Positions 34,081 through 43,465 are shown, numbered from the stretch's first letter. The stretch is DNA of 64,000 nt from an uncultured Acetatifactor sp. (GCA_910577235.1 CAJTMX010000023.1:1-64000), one strand, 5' to 3'. Program-made: numbers and translations. Notes: generated by a model not told the origin, from the letters alone.

Positions 34081-35280
34081 ATGGAAAAACGTTTTTTTAC
34101 TTCGGAATCTGTTACTGAGGGACATCCCGACAAGATCTGCGACGCGGTGTCCGATGCGGTGCTGGACGCTCTGATGGAGCAGGACCCCTACAGCCGTGTG
34201 GCATGTGAGACCTGTACCAACACCGGATTTGTGCTGGTGATGGGTGAGATCACCACCAAGGCGAATATCGACATTGTGGGTATTGTGCGCAAGACTGTGA
34301 CGGAGATCGGCTATGACTCTTCGGAGAAGGGCTTTGACGGCAATACCTGCGCGGTGATGGTAGCTCTGGATAAGCAGTCTACCGATATTGCCATGGGTGT
34401 GGACAAGGCGCTGGAGGCCAAGACCCAGGGAGCCGAGACAGGGATGGACGATGCCCAGCTGGATGCCATCGGCGCGGGCGATCAGGGTATGATGTTCGGT
34501 TACGCTACCAACGAGACCCAGGAGTACATGCCCTATCCCATCTCTCTGGCCCACAAGCTGGCAAAGCAGCTGACAAAGGTGCGCAAGGACGGTACGCTGC
34601 CCTATCTGCGTCCCGACGGCAAGAGCCAGGTGTCTGTGGAATATGACGAAAGCGGCAAGCCTTTCCGCCTGGAGGCAGTGGTACTTTCCACACAGCATGA
34701 CGAGAAGGTGACCCAGGAGCAGATCCATGCGGATATCAAAAAGTATGTGTTTGACCCGATCCTGCCGAAAGATATGATCGACGGAGACACCAAGTTCTTT
34801 ATCAATCCCACCGGGCGCTTTGTCATCGGCGGTCCCAACGGTGACAGCGGTCTCACCGGACGTAAGATCATCGTGGATACATACGGCGGATATGCCCGTC
34901 ACGGCGGCGGTGCCTTTTCCGGCAAGGACTGCACCAAGGTGGACAGGAGCGCGGCTTACGCGGCCAGATATGTGGCCAAGAATATTGTGGCGGCGGGGCT
35001 GGCCGACAGGTGTGAGATTCAGCTGTCCTATGCCATCGGCGTGGCACATCCCACTTCCGTTATGGTGGATACTTTCGGTACCGGAAAGATAGCTGATGAA
35101 AAGCTGGTGGAGATCATCCGGGAGAATTTTGATCTGCGTCCTGCGGGCATCATCAAAATGCTGGATCTGCGCAGACCTGTTTATCGCCAGACTGCCGCCT
35201 ACGGGCATTTTGGACGGGATGACTTAAATCTTCCCTGGGAGCAGCTTGACAGAGTGGAAGTACTGAAGAAGTATCTGTAA
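34081..35280 (+). CDS. metK: S-adenosylmethionine synthetase
   Basis: The 399-residue enzyme joins methionine and ATP to make SAM. TSESVTEGHPDKICDAVSD is the N-terminal signature, GAGDQGMMFGYA is the second, and GGGAFSGKDCTKVDRSAAY the third; all key acidic residues are in place. A strong AAGGAGG site precedes the ATG. Expression is governed by the SAM-I riboswitch just upstream, which closes a feedback loop. Confidence 0.97.
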   Translation: MEKRFFTSESVTEGHPDKICDAVSDAVLDALMEQDPYSRVACETCTNTGFVLVMGEITTKANIDIVGIVRKTVTEIGYDSSEKGFDGNTCAVMVALDKQSTDIAMGVDKALEAKTQGAETGMDDAQLDAIGAGDQGMMFGYATNETQEYMPYPISLAHKLAKQLTKVRKDGTLPYLRPDGKSQVSVEYDESGKPFRLEAVVLSTQHDEKVTQEQIHADIKKYVFDPILPKDMIDGDTKFFINPTGRFVIGGPNGDSGLTGRKIIVDTYGGYARHGGGAFSGKDCTKVDRSAAYAARYVAKNIVAAGLADRCEIQLSYAIGVAHPTSVMVDTFGTGKIADEKLVEIIRENFDLRPAGIIKMLDLRRPVYRQTAAYGHFGRDDLNLPWEQLDRVEVLKKYL

Positions 35281-35304
35281 GATGTTTATACACAAGATAG
35301 CTAT

Positions 35305-35338
35305 ACGGCGGAAACCTGGTTTTATGTGTTTCCGCCGT
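35305..35338 (+). terminator. Terminator after metK
   Basis: ACGGCGGAAAC (35305-35315) pairs exactly with GTTTCCGCCGT (35328-35338), then a short TATTTAA tract. On the other strand it ends the small minus-strand gene. Confidence 0.75.
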
Positions 35339-35352
35339 TATTTAATGCCACG

Positions 35353-35559
35353 TTAAAACTTCTCATAGAGGACAGATTGTTTGTCTGCCCCAATTCGTCT
35401 CACATTTGGATATAGTTTCCTTATAACCACATCATCCCGGAAAACGCGCCCCAAATTCGCAGGCGGATTGTCGCAGAGATCATTAAACCGGAAGATCCCC
35501 TTAGGCATTAGTCCAAGTTTCTGTATTGCCTGTGCATATAGTGCTCTGTGATTTGTCAT
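35353..35559 (-). CDS. Small protein of unknown function
   Basis: A 68-residue protein, MTNHRALYAQAIQKLGLMPK at its start and SVLYEKF at its end, with one DNA-sized helical segment in front and several Arg/Lys later. A GGAGGAGG site ten bases upstream of the ATG is among the best in the window and is the main reason to accept it. The convergent layout with metK and the shared terminator also fit. I do not recognise a family. Confidence 0.6.
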   Translation of the reverse strand: MTNHRALYAQAIQKLGLMPKGIFRFNDLCDNPPANLGRVFRDDVVIRKLYPNVRRIGADKQSVLYEKF

Positions 35560-35678
35560 AAATCATTCCTCCTCCCAGGCCATGGAAAGCAGGTTATGGA
35601 AATATGAATACGTGCTTGTACCCAGTCCCTATTAATGATAAAATGGGAAAAGGAAAAACAGGAAAAGGAGCACGCGAC

Positions 35679-38600
35679 ATGGCATTTGCGCATCTGCATG
35701 TCCACACGGAATATTCTCTGCTGGACGGTTCCAACAAGATCAAAGAGTATGTTAGACGGGTAAAAGAGCTGGGCATGGACAGCGCGGCCATCACCGATCA
35801 CGGGGTTATGTACGGGGTGCTGGAGTTCTACCGGGAGGCCAGGGCTGCGGGGATCAATCCCGTCATCGGCTGCGAGGTATATGTGGCGCCGAACTCCCGT
35901 TTTGACAAGGAACTGACCGGCGGCGAGGACAGGTATTACCATCTGGTGCTGCTGGCGGAGAACAATACGGGCTACGCCAATCTGATGAAGATCGTCAGCA
36001 AGGGCTTCACCGAAGGATATTATTACAAGCCCAGAGTAGATATGGAAGTGCTGGAAAAATACCACGAGGGTTTGATCGCGCTGTCCGCCTGTCTGGCAGG
36101 GGAGGTGCAGCGCAACATCTCCAAGGGCCTGCTGGACGAGGCCAGAAAGAGCGCCCGAAAATACGAGGCATGTTTCGGGAAAGGCAACTATTTTCTGGAG
36201 ATGCAGGACCACGGTATCCCCGAGCAGAGACGGGTAAACATGGAACTGATGAACATGAGCCGGGAGCTGGAGATTCCCCTGGTAGTCACCAACGACGTAC
36301 ACTATACCTATGAGACGGACGTGGAGGCTCACGATATCCTGCTGTGCCTGCAGACCGGCAAAAAACTGGCGGACGAGGACCGCATGCGCTATGAGGGCGG
36401 CCAGTATTTTGTCAAGAGCGAGGAGGAGATGAAGGGTCTGTTTCCCTATGCCTGGGAGGCGGTGGAGAACACCCAGCGGATCGCGGACAGATGCCATGTG
36501 GAGATCGAGTTCGGCGTGCGCAAACTCCCCCACTATCAGGTGCCGGAGGGGTATGACTCCTGGAGTTATCTGCAAAAACTGTGCGCCGACGGGCTGAAGG
36601 AGCGGTATGGGGACGGCTCCCTGCCTGCGGGAGACACGGGCATGACGCTGGGGGAACGCCTGGACTATGAGCTGGATGTGATCCATAGTATGGGATTTGT
36701 GGATTACTTTCTCATCGTGTGGGATTTTATACACTACGCGAAAAACAACGGCATCCCGGTGGGGCCGGGAAGAGGCAGCGCAGCGGGCAGCATCGTATCC
36801 TATTGTCTGAAGATCACCGATATAGACCCCATCCGGTACAGCCTGCTGTTTGAGCGTTTTCTCAATCCGGAGCGGGTTTCCATGCCGGATATCGACATTG
36901 ATTTCTGCCCTAACAGAAGACAGGAAGTCATAGATTATGTGAGCAATAAATACGGGCCCGAAAAAGTGGTCCAGATCGTGACCTTCGGCACTCTGGGAGC
37001 CAAGGGAGTGATCCGGGACGTGGGGCGGGTCATGGATCTGCCCTACGCCTATGTGGACGGTATCGCGAAACTTGTGCCGGGGGATCTGAATATCACGCTG
37101 GAACAGGCTCTGGAAAAGAACCCTGAGCTGGGCAAACTGTACCGGGAGGACGAGCAGGTACACAGGCTGATCGATATGTGTAAGCGTCTGGAAGGTCTGC
37201 CCCGCAACACCGGCATGCACGCCGCCGGGGTGGTGATCTGTCCCCAGGCGGCAGACCAGTTCGTGCCTCTGACCAGAGGGGGGGACGGCTCTGTCACCAC
37301 CCAGTATACCAAGGACCCTTTGGAAGAACTGGGACTGTTAAAAATGGACTTTCTGGGACTGCGCAATCTCACCGTGATACGGGACGCGGTGCGTTTTGTG
37401 GAGCAGACCAGAGGCGTCAAACTGGATATAGACCATATTGACTATAACGATCCCAAGGTGCTGGCCTATATCGGAACAGGCCGGACGGAAGGCATCTTCC
37501 AGCTGGAGAGCGGCGGCATGAAAAGTTTCATGAAAGAACTGCGCCCCCAGAGCTTTGAGGATATCGTGGCCGGCATCTCCCTTTACCGTCCCGGCCCCAT
37601 GGATTTTATTCCCAAATATATTAAAGGAAAGAACAGTACCGGAGAGACCAGCTATTCCTGCCCCCAACTGGAGCCGATACTGAAAAATACTTACGGCTGT
37701 ATGGTCTATCAGGAACAGGTCATGCAGATCGTGCGGGACCTGGGGGGCTATACCATGGGACGCAGCGACCTGGTGCGCCGCGCCATGAGCAAGAAAAAGC
37801 ATTCCGTCATGGAAAAGGAGCGGGTCAATTTCGTGTACGGCAACGCCGAAGAGGGGGTGCCGGGCTGCATTTCCAAAGGTATAGATGAGAAGACGGCCAA
37901 TCGGATCTTTGACGAGATGATGGATTTTGCCAACTATGCCTTTAACAAATCCCATGCAGCCTGCTATGCCGTGGTGACGCTGCAGACTGCCTGGCTGAAA
38001 TATTATTATCCCGTGGAGTTTATGGCGGCGCTGCTCACTTCCGTTATCGACAATCCGGGTAAGGTGTCCGAGTACATCCTGTGCAGCCGCAGCATGGGCA
38101 TCAAGATACTGCCTCCGGACATCAATCAGGGCGAGGCCGGATTTTCCGTGGATGAGGGCAATATCCGCTATGCCCTCACCGCCATCAAGGGAGTGGGACG
38201 TCCGGTGATAGAGGCCATCGTGGAGGAGAGACGTCAGAGGGGTCCTTATACCAATCTGAAGGATTTTATCACCAGAGTGGCGGACCGGGATGTGAACAAG
38301 CGTGCCATCGAGAATTTCATCAAGGCGGGGGCCATGGACAGCCTGGGGGGAACCCGCAAGCAGTGCATGAGCGTGTATGTGCAGATACTGGATCGTATCG
38401 TGAAGGATAAAAAGAACAATCTGGCGGGACAGCTGACGCTCTTTGACATAGCCGCCGAGGAGGACAAGGAGGAATACGATATCCGCCTGCCGGATGTGGG
38501 AGAGTATACCCGGGAAATGATGCTGGCCTTTGAAAAAGAAGTACTGGGCATCTATGTAAGCGGTCATCCGCTGGAGGAATATCAGGAGCTTTTGCAGAAG

Positions 38601-39332
38601 TTCGCCACTTCCCGCAGCAGCGATTTTATGTTGGACGAGGAAACGGGCCAGGTGGCGGTGACGGACAGGGCACCGGCGGTATTGGGCGGTATGATCGCGG
38701 AGAAAACCATCAAATATACCCGCAACAATCAGGTCATGGCCTTTGTGAGTTTAGAGGACCTGGTGGGCAGTGTGGAAGTGGTTATTTTCCCCAGGGATTA
38801 CGAGCAGTACTCCGCGCTGCTGGCCGAGGACGCCAAGCTTTTTATCAGAGGGCGCGTCTCCGTGGAGGAAGATAAGGACGCCAAACTGATCTGTGAACAG
38901 ATCGCTACTTTTGACCAGGCGGCCGACGGCGGTCCGCTGTTTCCGGGAAAGGGAGGCCGCGGCTCCCGGAACGGAGGGGGCGCCTGGGCCCCGCAGCAGC
39001 GCAGACAATCCGAACAGGGGGCGGTCCCCCAGCCCCGGCAGGACAAACGCGGGGAGGGTATCAGCAGCGTGCCGGAGGGTCTATGGGTACAGTTTCCCAC
39101 CGTGGAGGATTACCGGAAGGCGGAACAACGGCTGCTCGAGGCCACCGCGGACTCGGACGGTCAGGATCATCTGGTGATCTTTATCAAGAATCCCAAATCC
39201 GTGAAGATCCTGCCCGACAATCGCAATGTGCGCGGAGACCAGGAACTGAAACGGCGTCTGGCAGCTATTTTCGGGGAAGAAAATGTTAAAATTGTAACAA
39301 AACCTATTGAAAACCGAAAAGAAATGCATTAG
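35679..39332 (+). CDS. dnaE: DNA polymerase III subunit alpha
   Basis: A 1217-residue replicative polymerase. The PHP domain is at the N-terminus (AHLHVHTEYSLLDG). The polymerase core has PGRGSAAGSIVSYCL and MPDIDIDFCPNRR, where the two aspartates bind metal, and GVIRDVGRVMDLPY. The finger and helix-hairpin-helix regions (ALTAIKGVGRPVIEAIV) and an OB-fold (PAVLGGMIAEKTIKYT) follow. A Gly/Arg/Gln-rich linker of about 50 residues near 1090-1140 separates the OB-fold from the last domain. The start at 35679 has an AAAGGAG site. As other Firmicutes have both DnaE and PolC, it may work with a PolC located elsewhere. Confidence 0.96.
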   Translation: MAFAHLHVHTEYSLLDGSNKIKEYVRRVKELGMDSAAITDHGVMYGVLEFYREARAAGINPVIGCEVYVAPNSRFDKELTGGEDRYYHLVLLAENNTGYANLMKIVSKGFTEGYYYKPRVDMEVLEKYHEGLIALSACLAGEVQRNISKGLLDEARKSARKYEACFGKGNYFLEMQDHGIPEQRRVNMELMNMSRELEIPLVVTNDVHYTYETDVEAHDILLCLQTGKKLADEDRMRYEGGQYFVKSEEEMKGLFPYAWEAVENTQRIADRCHVEIEFGVRKLPHYQVPEGYDSWSYLQKLCADGLKERYGDGSLPAGDTGMTLGERLDYELDVIHSMGFVDYFLIVWDFIHYAKNNGIPVGPGRGSAAGSIVSYCLKITDIDPIRYSLLFERFLNPERVSMPDIDIDFCPNRRQEVIDYVSNKYGPEKVVQIVTFGTLGAKGVIRDVGRVMDLPYAYVDGIAKLVPGDLNITLEQALEKNPELGKLYREDEQVHRLIDMCKRLEGLPRNTGMHAAGVVICPQAADQFVPLTRGGDGSVTTQYTKDPLEELGLLKMDFLGLRNLTVIRDAVRFVEQTRGVKLDIDHIDYNDPKVLAYIGTGRTEGIFQLESGGMKSFMKELRPQSFEDIVAGISLYRPGPMDFIPKYIKGKNSTGETSYSCPQLEPILKNTYGCMVYQEQVMQIVRDLGGYTMGRSDLVRRAMSKKKHSVMEKERVNFVYGNAEEGVPGCISKGIDEKTANRIFDEMMDFANYAFNKSHAACYAVVTLQTAWLKYYYPVEFMAALLTSVIDNPGKVSEYILCSRSMGIKILPPDINQGEAGFSVDEGNIRYALTAIKGVGRPVIEAIVEERRQRGPYTNLKDFITRVADRDVNKRAIENFIKAGAMDSLGGTRKQCMSVYVQILDRIVKDKKNNLAGQLTLFDIAAEEDKEEYDIRLPDVGEYTREMMLAFEKEVLGIYVSGHPLEEYQELLQKFATSRSSDFMLDEETGQVAVTDRAPAVLGGMIAEKTIKYTRNNQVMAFVSLEDLVGSVEVVIFPRDYEQYSALLAEDAKLFIRGRVSVEEDKDAKLICEQIATFDQAADGGPLFPGKGGRGSRNGGGAWAPQQRRQSEQGAVPQPRQDKRGEGISSVPEGLWVQFPTVEDYRKAEQRLLEATADSDGQDHLVIFIKNPKSVKILPDNRNVRGDQELKRRLAAIFGEENVKIVTKPIENRKEMH

Positions 39333-39366
39333 AATAAGGTGAACTCTAAATAGGAGGAAATGCATT

Positions 39367-40341
39367 ATGGAGAAAGAATTAAAAACAATCGGCGTGTTGA
39401 CCAGCGGCGGCGACGCTCCCGGAATGAATGCGGCCATCCGTGCGGTGACGCGTACAGCCATAGCCAGAGGTCTTAAGGTAAAAGGAATCAAGAAGGGCTA
39501 CAACGGCCTGTTAAACGAAGAGATCATAGATATGCGTCCCAAGGATGTGTCCGATATCATCCAGAGGGGAGGCACCATACTGGGCACTGCCCGCTGCATG
39601 GAGTTCAAGACCACGGAGGGACAGCAGAAGGGTGCGGAGATATGCAGAAAGCATGGCATTGACGGCATCGTAGTCATCGGCGGAGACGGTTCTTACCGGG
39701 GCGCGCAGAAGCTGGCCCGGCTGGGGATCAACACGGTAGGGCTGCCCGGCACCATCGATCTGGACATATCCTGTACCGATTATACCATCGGCTTTGATAC
39801 GGCAATAAACACTGCCATGCAGGCTATTGATAAGGTAAAGGACACTTCCTCCTCCCATGAGCGTTGCAGTATCATCGAAGTTATGGGCCGCAACGCCGGT
39901 TACATCGCTCTGTGGTGCGGCATCGCCAATGGTGCCGAGGATATTTTGCTGCCGGAGAAATATGACTACAACGAGCAGGCCATTATCAACAACATTATTG
40001 ACAGCCGCAAAAAGGGCAAGAGTCATCATCTGATCATCAATGCGGAGGGCATCGGGCATTCCGTTTCCATGGCCAGACGTATCGAGGCGGCCACCGGCAT
40101 TGAAACCCGCGCCACTATTTTGGGCTACATGCAGCGAGGGGGTAATCCCACCTGTAAAGACCGCTATTATGCATCTATTATGGGTGCATATGCGGTGGAT
40201 ATCCTGCTACAGGGTAAGACCAACAGGGTTGTGGGCTATCGCCACGGCGAGTTTGTGGATTTTGATATCGAGGAAGCATTGAATATGCAGAAAAGCATTG
40301 ACCCCTACCAGCTTGAGGTGTCAAGGATTCTGTCTATTTAA
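39367..40341 (+). CDS. pfkA: 6-phosphofructokinase
   Basis: A 324-residue glycolytic kinase that phosphorylates fructose 6-phosphate. GVLTSGGDAPGMNAAIRAV is the N-terminal loop, IGGDGSYRGAQKL binds the nucleotide, and MGRNAGYIAL and GYMQRGGNPT contact the sugar. At the catalytic block the sequence is PGTIDLDISCTDYTIGFDTA, so the usual TIDND reads TIDLD; both aspartates remain. The glycine after GGD that favours ATP is present in the usual place (GGDGS). The gene has an AGGAGG site and lies 34 bp after dnaE. Confidence 0.94.
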   Translation: MEKELKTIGVLTSGGDAPGMNAAIRAVTRTAIARGLKVKGIKKGYNGLLNEEIIDMRPKDVSDIIQRGGTILGTARCMEFKTTEGQQKGAEICRKHGIDGIVVIGGDGSYRGAQKLARLGINTVGLPGTIDLDISCTDYTIGFDTAINTAMQAIDKVKDTSSSHERCSIIEVMGRNAGYIALWCGIANGAEDILLPEKYDYNEQAIINNIIDSRKKGKSHHLIINAEGIGHSVSMARRIEAATGIETRATILGYMQRGGNPTCKDRYYASIMGAYAVDILLQGKTNRVVGYRHGEFVDFDIEEALNMQKSIDPYQLEVSRILSI

Positions 40342-40358
40342 GAGTATAGAGATGGCAG

Positions 40359-40403
40359 ACAGCTGTTATACCGCCGCAGAGGCTGTGTATAACAGCTGTT
40401 TTG
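40359..40403 (+). terminator. Terminator after pfkA
   Basis: ACAGCTGTTATA (40359-40370) pairs exactly with TATAACAGCTGT (40388-40399), followed by TTTTGTT. Confidence 0.88.
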
Positions 40404-40427
40404 TTACTTTGGCGGGCAGGGGGTGAG

Positions 40428-41255
40428 ATGATGATCACGAGCACATCCAATCAGAAGGTAAAACAGATCGCGCAGTGGCAGACCAAGGCGAAACAGCGCA
40501 GGCAGGACGATGTCTTTCTGGCGGAGGGACTGAAAATGTATGAGGAGGCTCCCCTGGAGCTGATCCGGGAAGTGTACTTGACAGAGAGTCTGCTGAAACA
40601 GCTGGAAAGCCGTAAAACAGCGGATGACAGGACATATGATAAAGCGTGGCATATAGAGGAAAAGCTGAAACGCACCGGCTACGAGACGGTTGCGGAGGAG
40701 GTCTTTCGCCGTATGTCCGACACCCAGACACCCCAGGGGATACTCACTGTGCTGCGCAGGCCCGTCTATGAAACCGGGCAGCTTTTGCGGGGAGACAAAA
40801 CGCTGCTTTTGCTGCTGGAGGATATTCAGGACCCGGGCAATCTGGGTACCATGCTGCGCACCGGAGAAGGGGCTGGGATAACAGGTGTTATCATGTCTTC
40901 TCAAACAGTGGACATCTATAATCCCAAGACCATCCGGGCCACTATGGGCTCCATATACCGGGTTCCTTTTCTGTATGTGGAGGATATGGGGGAGGCGGTG
41001 AGGACATTGCAGAAAAACAGTGTCCGTGTCTACGCGGCGCATCTGCGGGGGGAGACATATTACAGCAGTCTTTCGTTCCGGGAGGGCACGGCTTTTCTGA
41101 TCGGCAATGAGGGCAAGGGTCTTCGCCGGGAGACGGCGGAGCTGGCGGATTCCTATCTGAAGATACCCATGGAGGGGCAGGTGGAGTCTCTGAATGCAGC
41201 CATTGCGGCCTCTCTGTTGGTATACGAGGCACATAGGCAGAGACATGGACAATGA
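40428..41255 (+). CDS. TrmH/SpoU family RNA 2'-O-methyltransferase
   Basis: The 275-residue enzyme has a substrate-binding N-terminal domain (ITSTSNQKVKQIAQW, then DDVFLAEGLKMYEEAP) and a SpoU knot domain. The knot has LLLEDIQDPGNLGTMLRTGEG (motif 1), TAFLIGNEGKGL (motif 2) and LKIPMEGQVESLNAAIAASL (motif 3). It would methylate ribose in rRNA; the 23S target type is likely but not proven. Starts at 40428 and 40431 are both possible after the GGGGGTG site. proC follows 15 bp downstream. Confidence 0.9.
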   Translation: MMITSTSNQKVKQIAQWQTKAKQRRQDDVFLAEGLKMYEEAPLELIREVYLTESLLKQLESRKTADDRTYDKAWHIEEKLKRTGYETVAEEVFRRMSDTQTPQGILTVLRRPVYETGQLLRGDKTLLLLLEDIQDPGNLGTMLRTGEGAGITGVIMSSQTVDIYNPKTIRATMGSIYRVPFLYVEDMGEAVRTLQKNSVRVYAAHLRGETYYSSLSFREGTAFLIGNEGKGLRRETAELADSYLKIPMEGQVESLNAAIAASLLVYEAHRQRHGQ

Positions 41256-41270
41256 AAAGGAGAAGATAAT

Positions 41271-42077
41271 ATGCAGACGGATAAAAAGATCGGTTTTATC
41301 GGATTGGGTAATATGGCGGCGGCTATGATCGGCGGTATGCTGCAAAAAGGGGTGGCCCGACCGGAAAATATCATTGGCTCTGCCCGCACCGCGGCTACTT
41401 GCCGGAGGGTGGCGGAGCAGTATGGCATTGTCACGTATTCTTCCAATATGGAGGTAGCACAGCAGGCGGAAATCCTGTTTCTCGCGGTGAAACCGCAGTT
41501 TTTCCCGGAGGTGATCGGGGAGATCAGGGACTGTGTGGGCTCCCAGACCGTGATCGTCAGTATTGCGGCGGGGAAGACTCTGGAGGAGATGGGCGGACTG
41601 TTTGGAGGAGAGCGGAAACTGGTGCGCTGTATGCCCAACACGCCTGCGCTGGTGCTGGAGGGATGTACCGGTGTGTGCCCGGGCGATGGGGTGAGCGGGG
41701 AGGAGCTGGAGGAGGTCTTGACGCTGTTGCGCAGCTTTGGCGTGGCCCAGCAGGTGCCGGAACATCTGATGGACGCGGTGGTAGGGGTCAGCGGCAGTTC
41801 CCCCGCCTATGTGTTTATGTTTTTGGAGGCCATGGCCGATCAGGCGGTGGCGGCGGGTATGCCCAGAAAACAGGCGTATACTTTTGCGGCCCAGGCCGTA
41901 ATGGGCAGCGCCAAGCTGATGCTGGAGACGGGCAAACACCCGGGAGAGCTGAAAGATATGGTATGTTCTCCTGGGGGCACTACCATTCAGGCAGTGCGTG
42001 TTTTAGAGGAAAAAGGCCTGCGGGCGGCGGTGATGGACGCCATGGAGGCATGCATGGAGAAATCCAGAAATATGTGA
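41271..42077 (+). CDS. proC: Pyrroline-5-carboxylate reductase
   Basis: A 268-residue enzyme for the last step of proline synthesis. KIGFIGLGNMAAAMIGGML binds NAD(P)H, MPNTPALVLEG is the middle motif, and VVGVSGSSPAYVFMFLEAM with the late SPGGTTIQAVRVLEEKG block forms the substrate site and dimer interface. An AAAAGGAGAAG site precedes the ATG. It is closely spaced after the SpoU gene and likely on the same transcript. Confidence 0.95.
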   Translation: MQTDKKIGFIGLGNMAAAMIGGMLQKGVARPENIIGSARTAATCRRVAEQYGIVTYSSNMEVAQQAEILFLAVKPQFFPEVIGEIRDCVGSQTVIVSIAAGKTLEEMGGLFGGERKLVRCMPNTPALVLEGCTGVCPGDGVSGEELEEVLTLLRSFGVAQQVPEHLMDAVVGVSGSSPAYVFMFLEAMADQAVAAGMPRKQAYTFAAQAVMGSAKLMLETGKHPGELKDMVCSPGGTTIQAVRVLEEKGLRAAVMDAMEACMEKSRNM

Positions 42078-42081
42078 GGGG

Positions 42082-42110
42082 TTGACAAAACCATCCGCAT
42101 CTGTTATCAT
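42082..42110 (+). promoter_or_regulatory. Sigma-A promoter of the SleB-like hydrolase gene
   Basis: TTGACA (42082-42087), 17 bp, TATCAT (42105-42110), placed directly after the proC stop. Confidence 0.7.
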
Positions 42111-42135
42111 GTGCCTTGTAACAAAATTAACAATA

Positions 42136-42175
42136 TTGTAATAATTTAGTTAATAAGTGGGAAAAATTATTACAA
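42136..42175 (+). promoter_or_regulatory. AT-rich inverted repeat in the hydrolase leader
   Basis: TTGTAATAATTT (42136-42147) and AAATTATTACAA (42164-42175) are perfect inverted copies of 12 bp with a 16-base loop. The right arm ends nine bases before the GGAGG site (42184-42188). It could be an operator or an RNA stem that tunes translation. Confidence 0.5.
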
Positions 42176-42196
42176 AATTTGTTGGAGGTAAAGGAA

Positions 42197-43273
42197 ATGG
42201 CAAAAGGCAAAAGGCTGTCTGTCATCCTTGCCGGAGTGCTGTTATTTGGCACGCTGGCAGGTAGCGCGGACATGACCGTAGAAGCTGGCGGCAATTCAGA
42301 TTACCTGAATTTGATGAGCGGGGGTATGGCGGCACTGCTGGATTCCGACACAGAGAATGCGGAAGAGCTGATCAGCACCACGCAAAAGAGCCTCGACCTG
42401 AAAGCGGCGCAGGAAGAGGAACAGTGTACATTGGTGATGGCCAATGTGCGCAATGCTCTGAATGTCAGGGCAGATGCCAGCGAAGATGCGGAAAAGGTAG
42501 GAATGATATACAAAGACTGCGGAGGCACTATTTTAGAGCGGTCAAACGGCTGGACAAAGATTCAGTCCGGCGAGCTGGTCGGATGGGCCAAGGACGATTA
42601 TCTGCTGTTCGACGAGGAGGCCAAAGAACTGGCGGCCAGCGTAGGCATCACCACGGCAACCGTGGATGCCGAGATGCTGAAGGTTCGCACGGAGCCGGAT
42701 AAGAACGCGGATTTTTACGGAGTCCTGGCCAAAGATGAGATCGTGGAAGTTATGGAAAGCGAGGAAGAGGACTGGGTACTCATCAATTATGAGGGGGAAG
42801 ACGGTTATGTGTCCTCCGAGTTTGTCACCATCGACTTCAAGATAGACTATGGCGAGACCATGGAGGAGATCAAGGAGCGCGAGGAGGCCGAACGTGAGGC
42901 GAAACGCCATAAGAATTACGGCGAGTACACCACGGACGCGGACACCACGCTGCTGTTGGCGGCGCTGATCCAGTGCGAGGCCGGCGGCGAGAGCTACGAG
43001 GGCCAGCTGGCGGTGGGCGCGGTGGTCATGAACCGCGTAAGGAGCGGGGCATACCCCAACACCATCCACGGCGTCATCTATGCGTCGGGCCAGTTTACTC
43101 CGGCACAGAGCGGCAAGGTGAACAGAGTGTATGAGTCGGGTAAGATCAAGGAGAGCTGTATTCAGGCGGCGCAGGAGGCTCTGTCCGGCGTGTCCAATGT
43201 GGGTGACCTTACTCACTTCCGCCGAAACAACGGCCGTGAAGGTCTGGTGATCGGCAACCATGTATTTTATTAA
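42197..43273 (+). CDS. Secreted SH3b-SleB-type cell-wall hydrolase
   Basis: A 358-residue protein with a signal peptide (GKRLSVILAGVLLFGTLAGS). Two bacterial SH3 domains follow (about residues 85-140, with VRNALNVRADASEDAEKVG, and about 155-220, with AEMLKVRTEPDKNADFYG), probably binding the wall. The C-terminal 130 residues are a SleB/CwlJ-type hydrolase domain: LLLAALIQCEAGGESYEGQL has the catalytic glutamate, and VGAVVMNRVRS and GVIYASGQFTP are family blocks. SleB proteins cut spore cortex, but SH3-linked forms also serve in vegetative wall turnover. The ATG at 42197 is set by GGAGG at 42184. Confidence 0.88.
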   Translation: MAKGKRLSVILAGVLLFGTLAGSADMTVEAGGNSDYLNLMSGGMAALLDSDTENAEELISTTQKSLDLKAAQEEEQCTLVMANVRNALNVRADASEDAEKVGMIYKDCGGTILERSNGWTKIQSGELVGWAKDDYLLFDEEAKELAASVGITTATVDAEMLKVRTEPDKNADFYGVLAKDEIVEVMESEEEDWVLINYEGEDGYVSSEFVTIDFKIDYGETMEEIKEREEAEREAKRHKNYGEYTTDADTTLLLAALIQCEAGGESYEGQLAVGAVVMNRVRSGAYPNTIHGVIYASGQFTPAQSGKVNRVYESGKIKESCIQAAQEALSGVSNVGDLTHFRRNNGREGLVIGNHVFY

Positions 43274-43338
43274 TGATTTTTTCTGCGGGCAATGAGTTTG
43301 TGTGCCGTGCCCGGATGAGTATTTGGCTATATGTCGCG

Positions 43339-43373
43339 AAAAGCACGATGGATTCGTCTATCGTGCTTTTTTT
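43339..43373 (+). terminator. Terminator after the SleB-like gene
   Basis: AAAAGCACGAT (43339-43349) pairs with ATCGTGCTTTT (43360-43370) and continues into a T-run. Confidence 0.9.
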
Positions 43374-43387
43374 CCAGTATAAAAAGA

Positions 43388-43416
43388 TTGCGCGTCGGGC
43401 CGGAGTGTAGTATATT
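43388..43416 (+). promoter_or_regulatory. Promoter of the nfeD-SPFH operon
   Basis: TTGCGC (43388-43393), 17 bp, TATATT (43411-43416), 50 bp before the nfeD start. Confidence 0.55.
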
Positions 43417-43465
43417 AGTTATAACCTCAAATTGTTGGGGAAGGAGCAAACAAAGGAGGATGCGT

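Noticed and set aside
33832..35208. 458-codon open frame on the minus strand
   Set aside because: It lies wholly opposite metK and its riboswitch; the protein has histidine/leucine-rich shadow composition and no family.
35556..38567. Long minus-strand frames (554 and 409 codons) opposite dnaE
   Set aside because: Antisense shadows of a GC-rich gene; no start sites and no known domains.
40404..41939. 511-codon minus-strand frame
   Set aside because: Covers the SpoU gene and most of proC in antisense; composition typical of a shadow.
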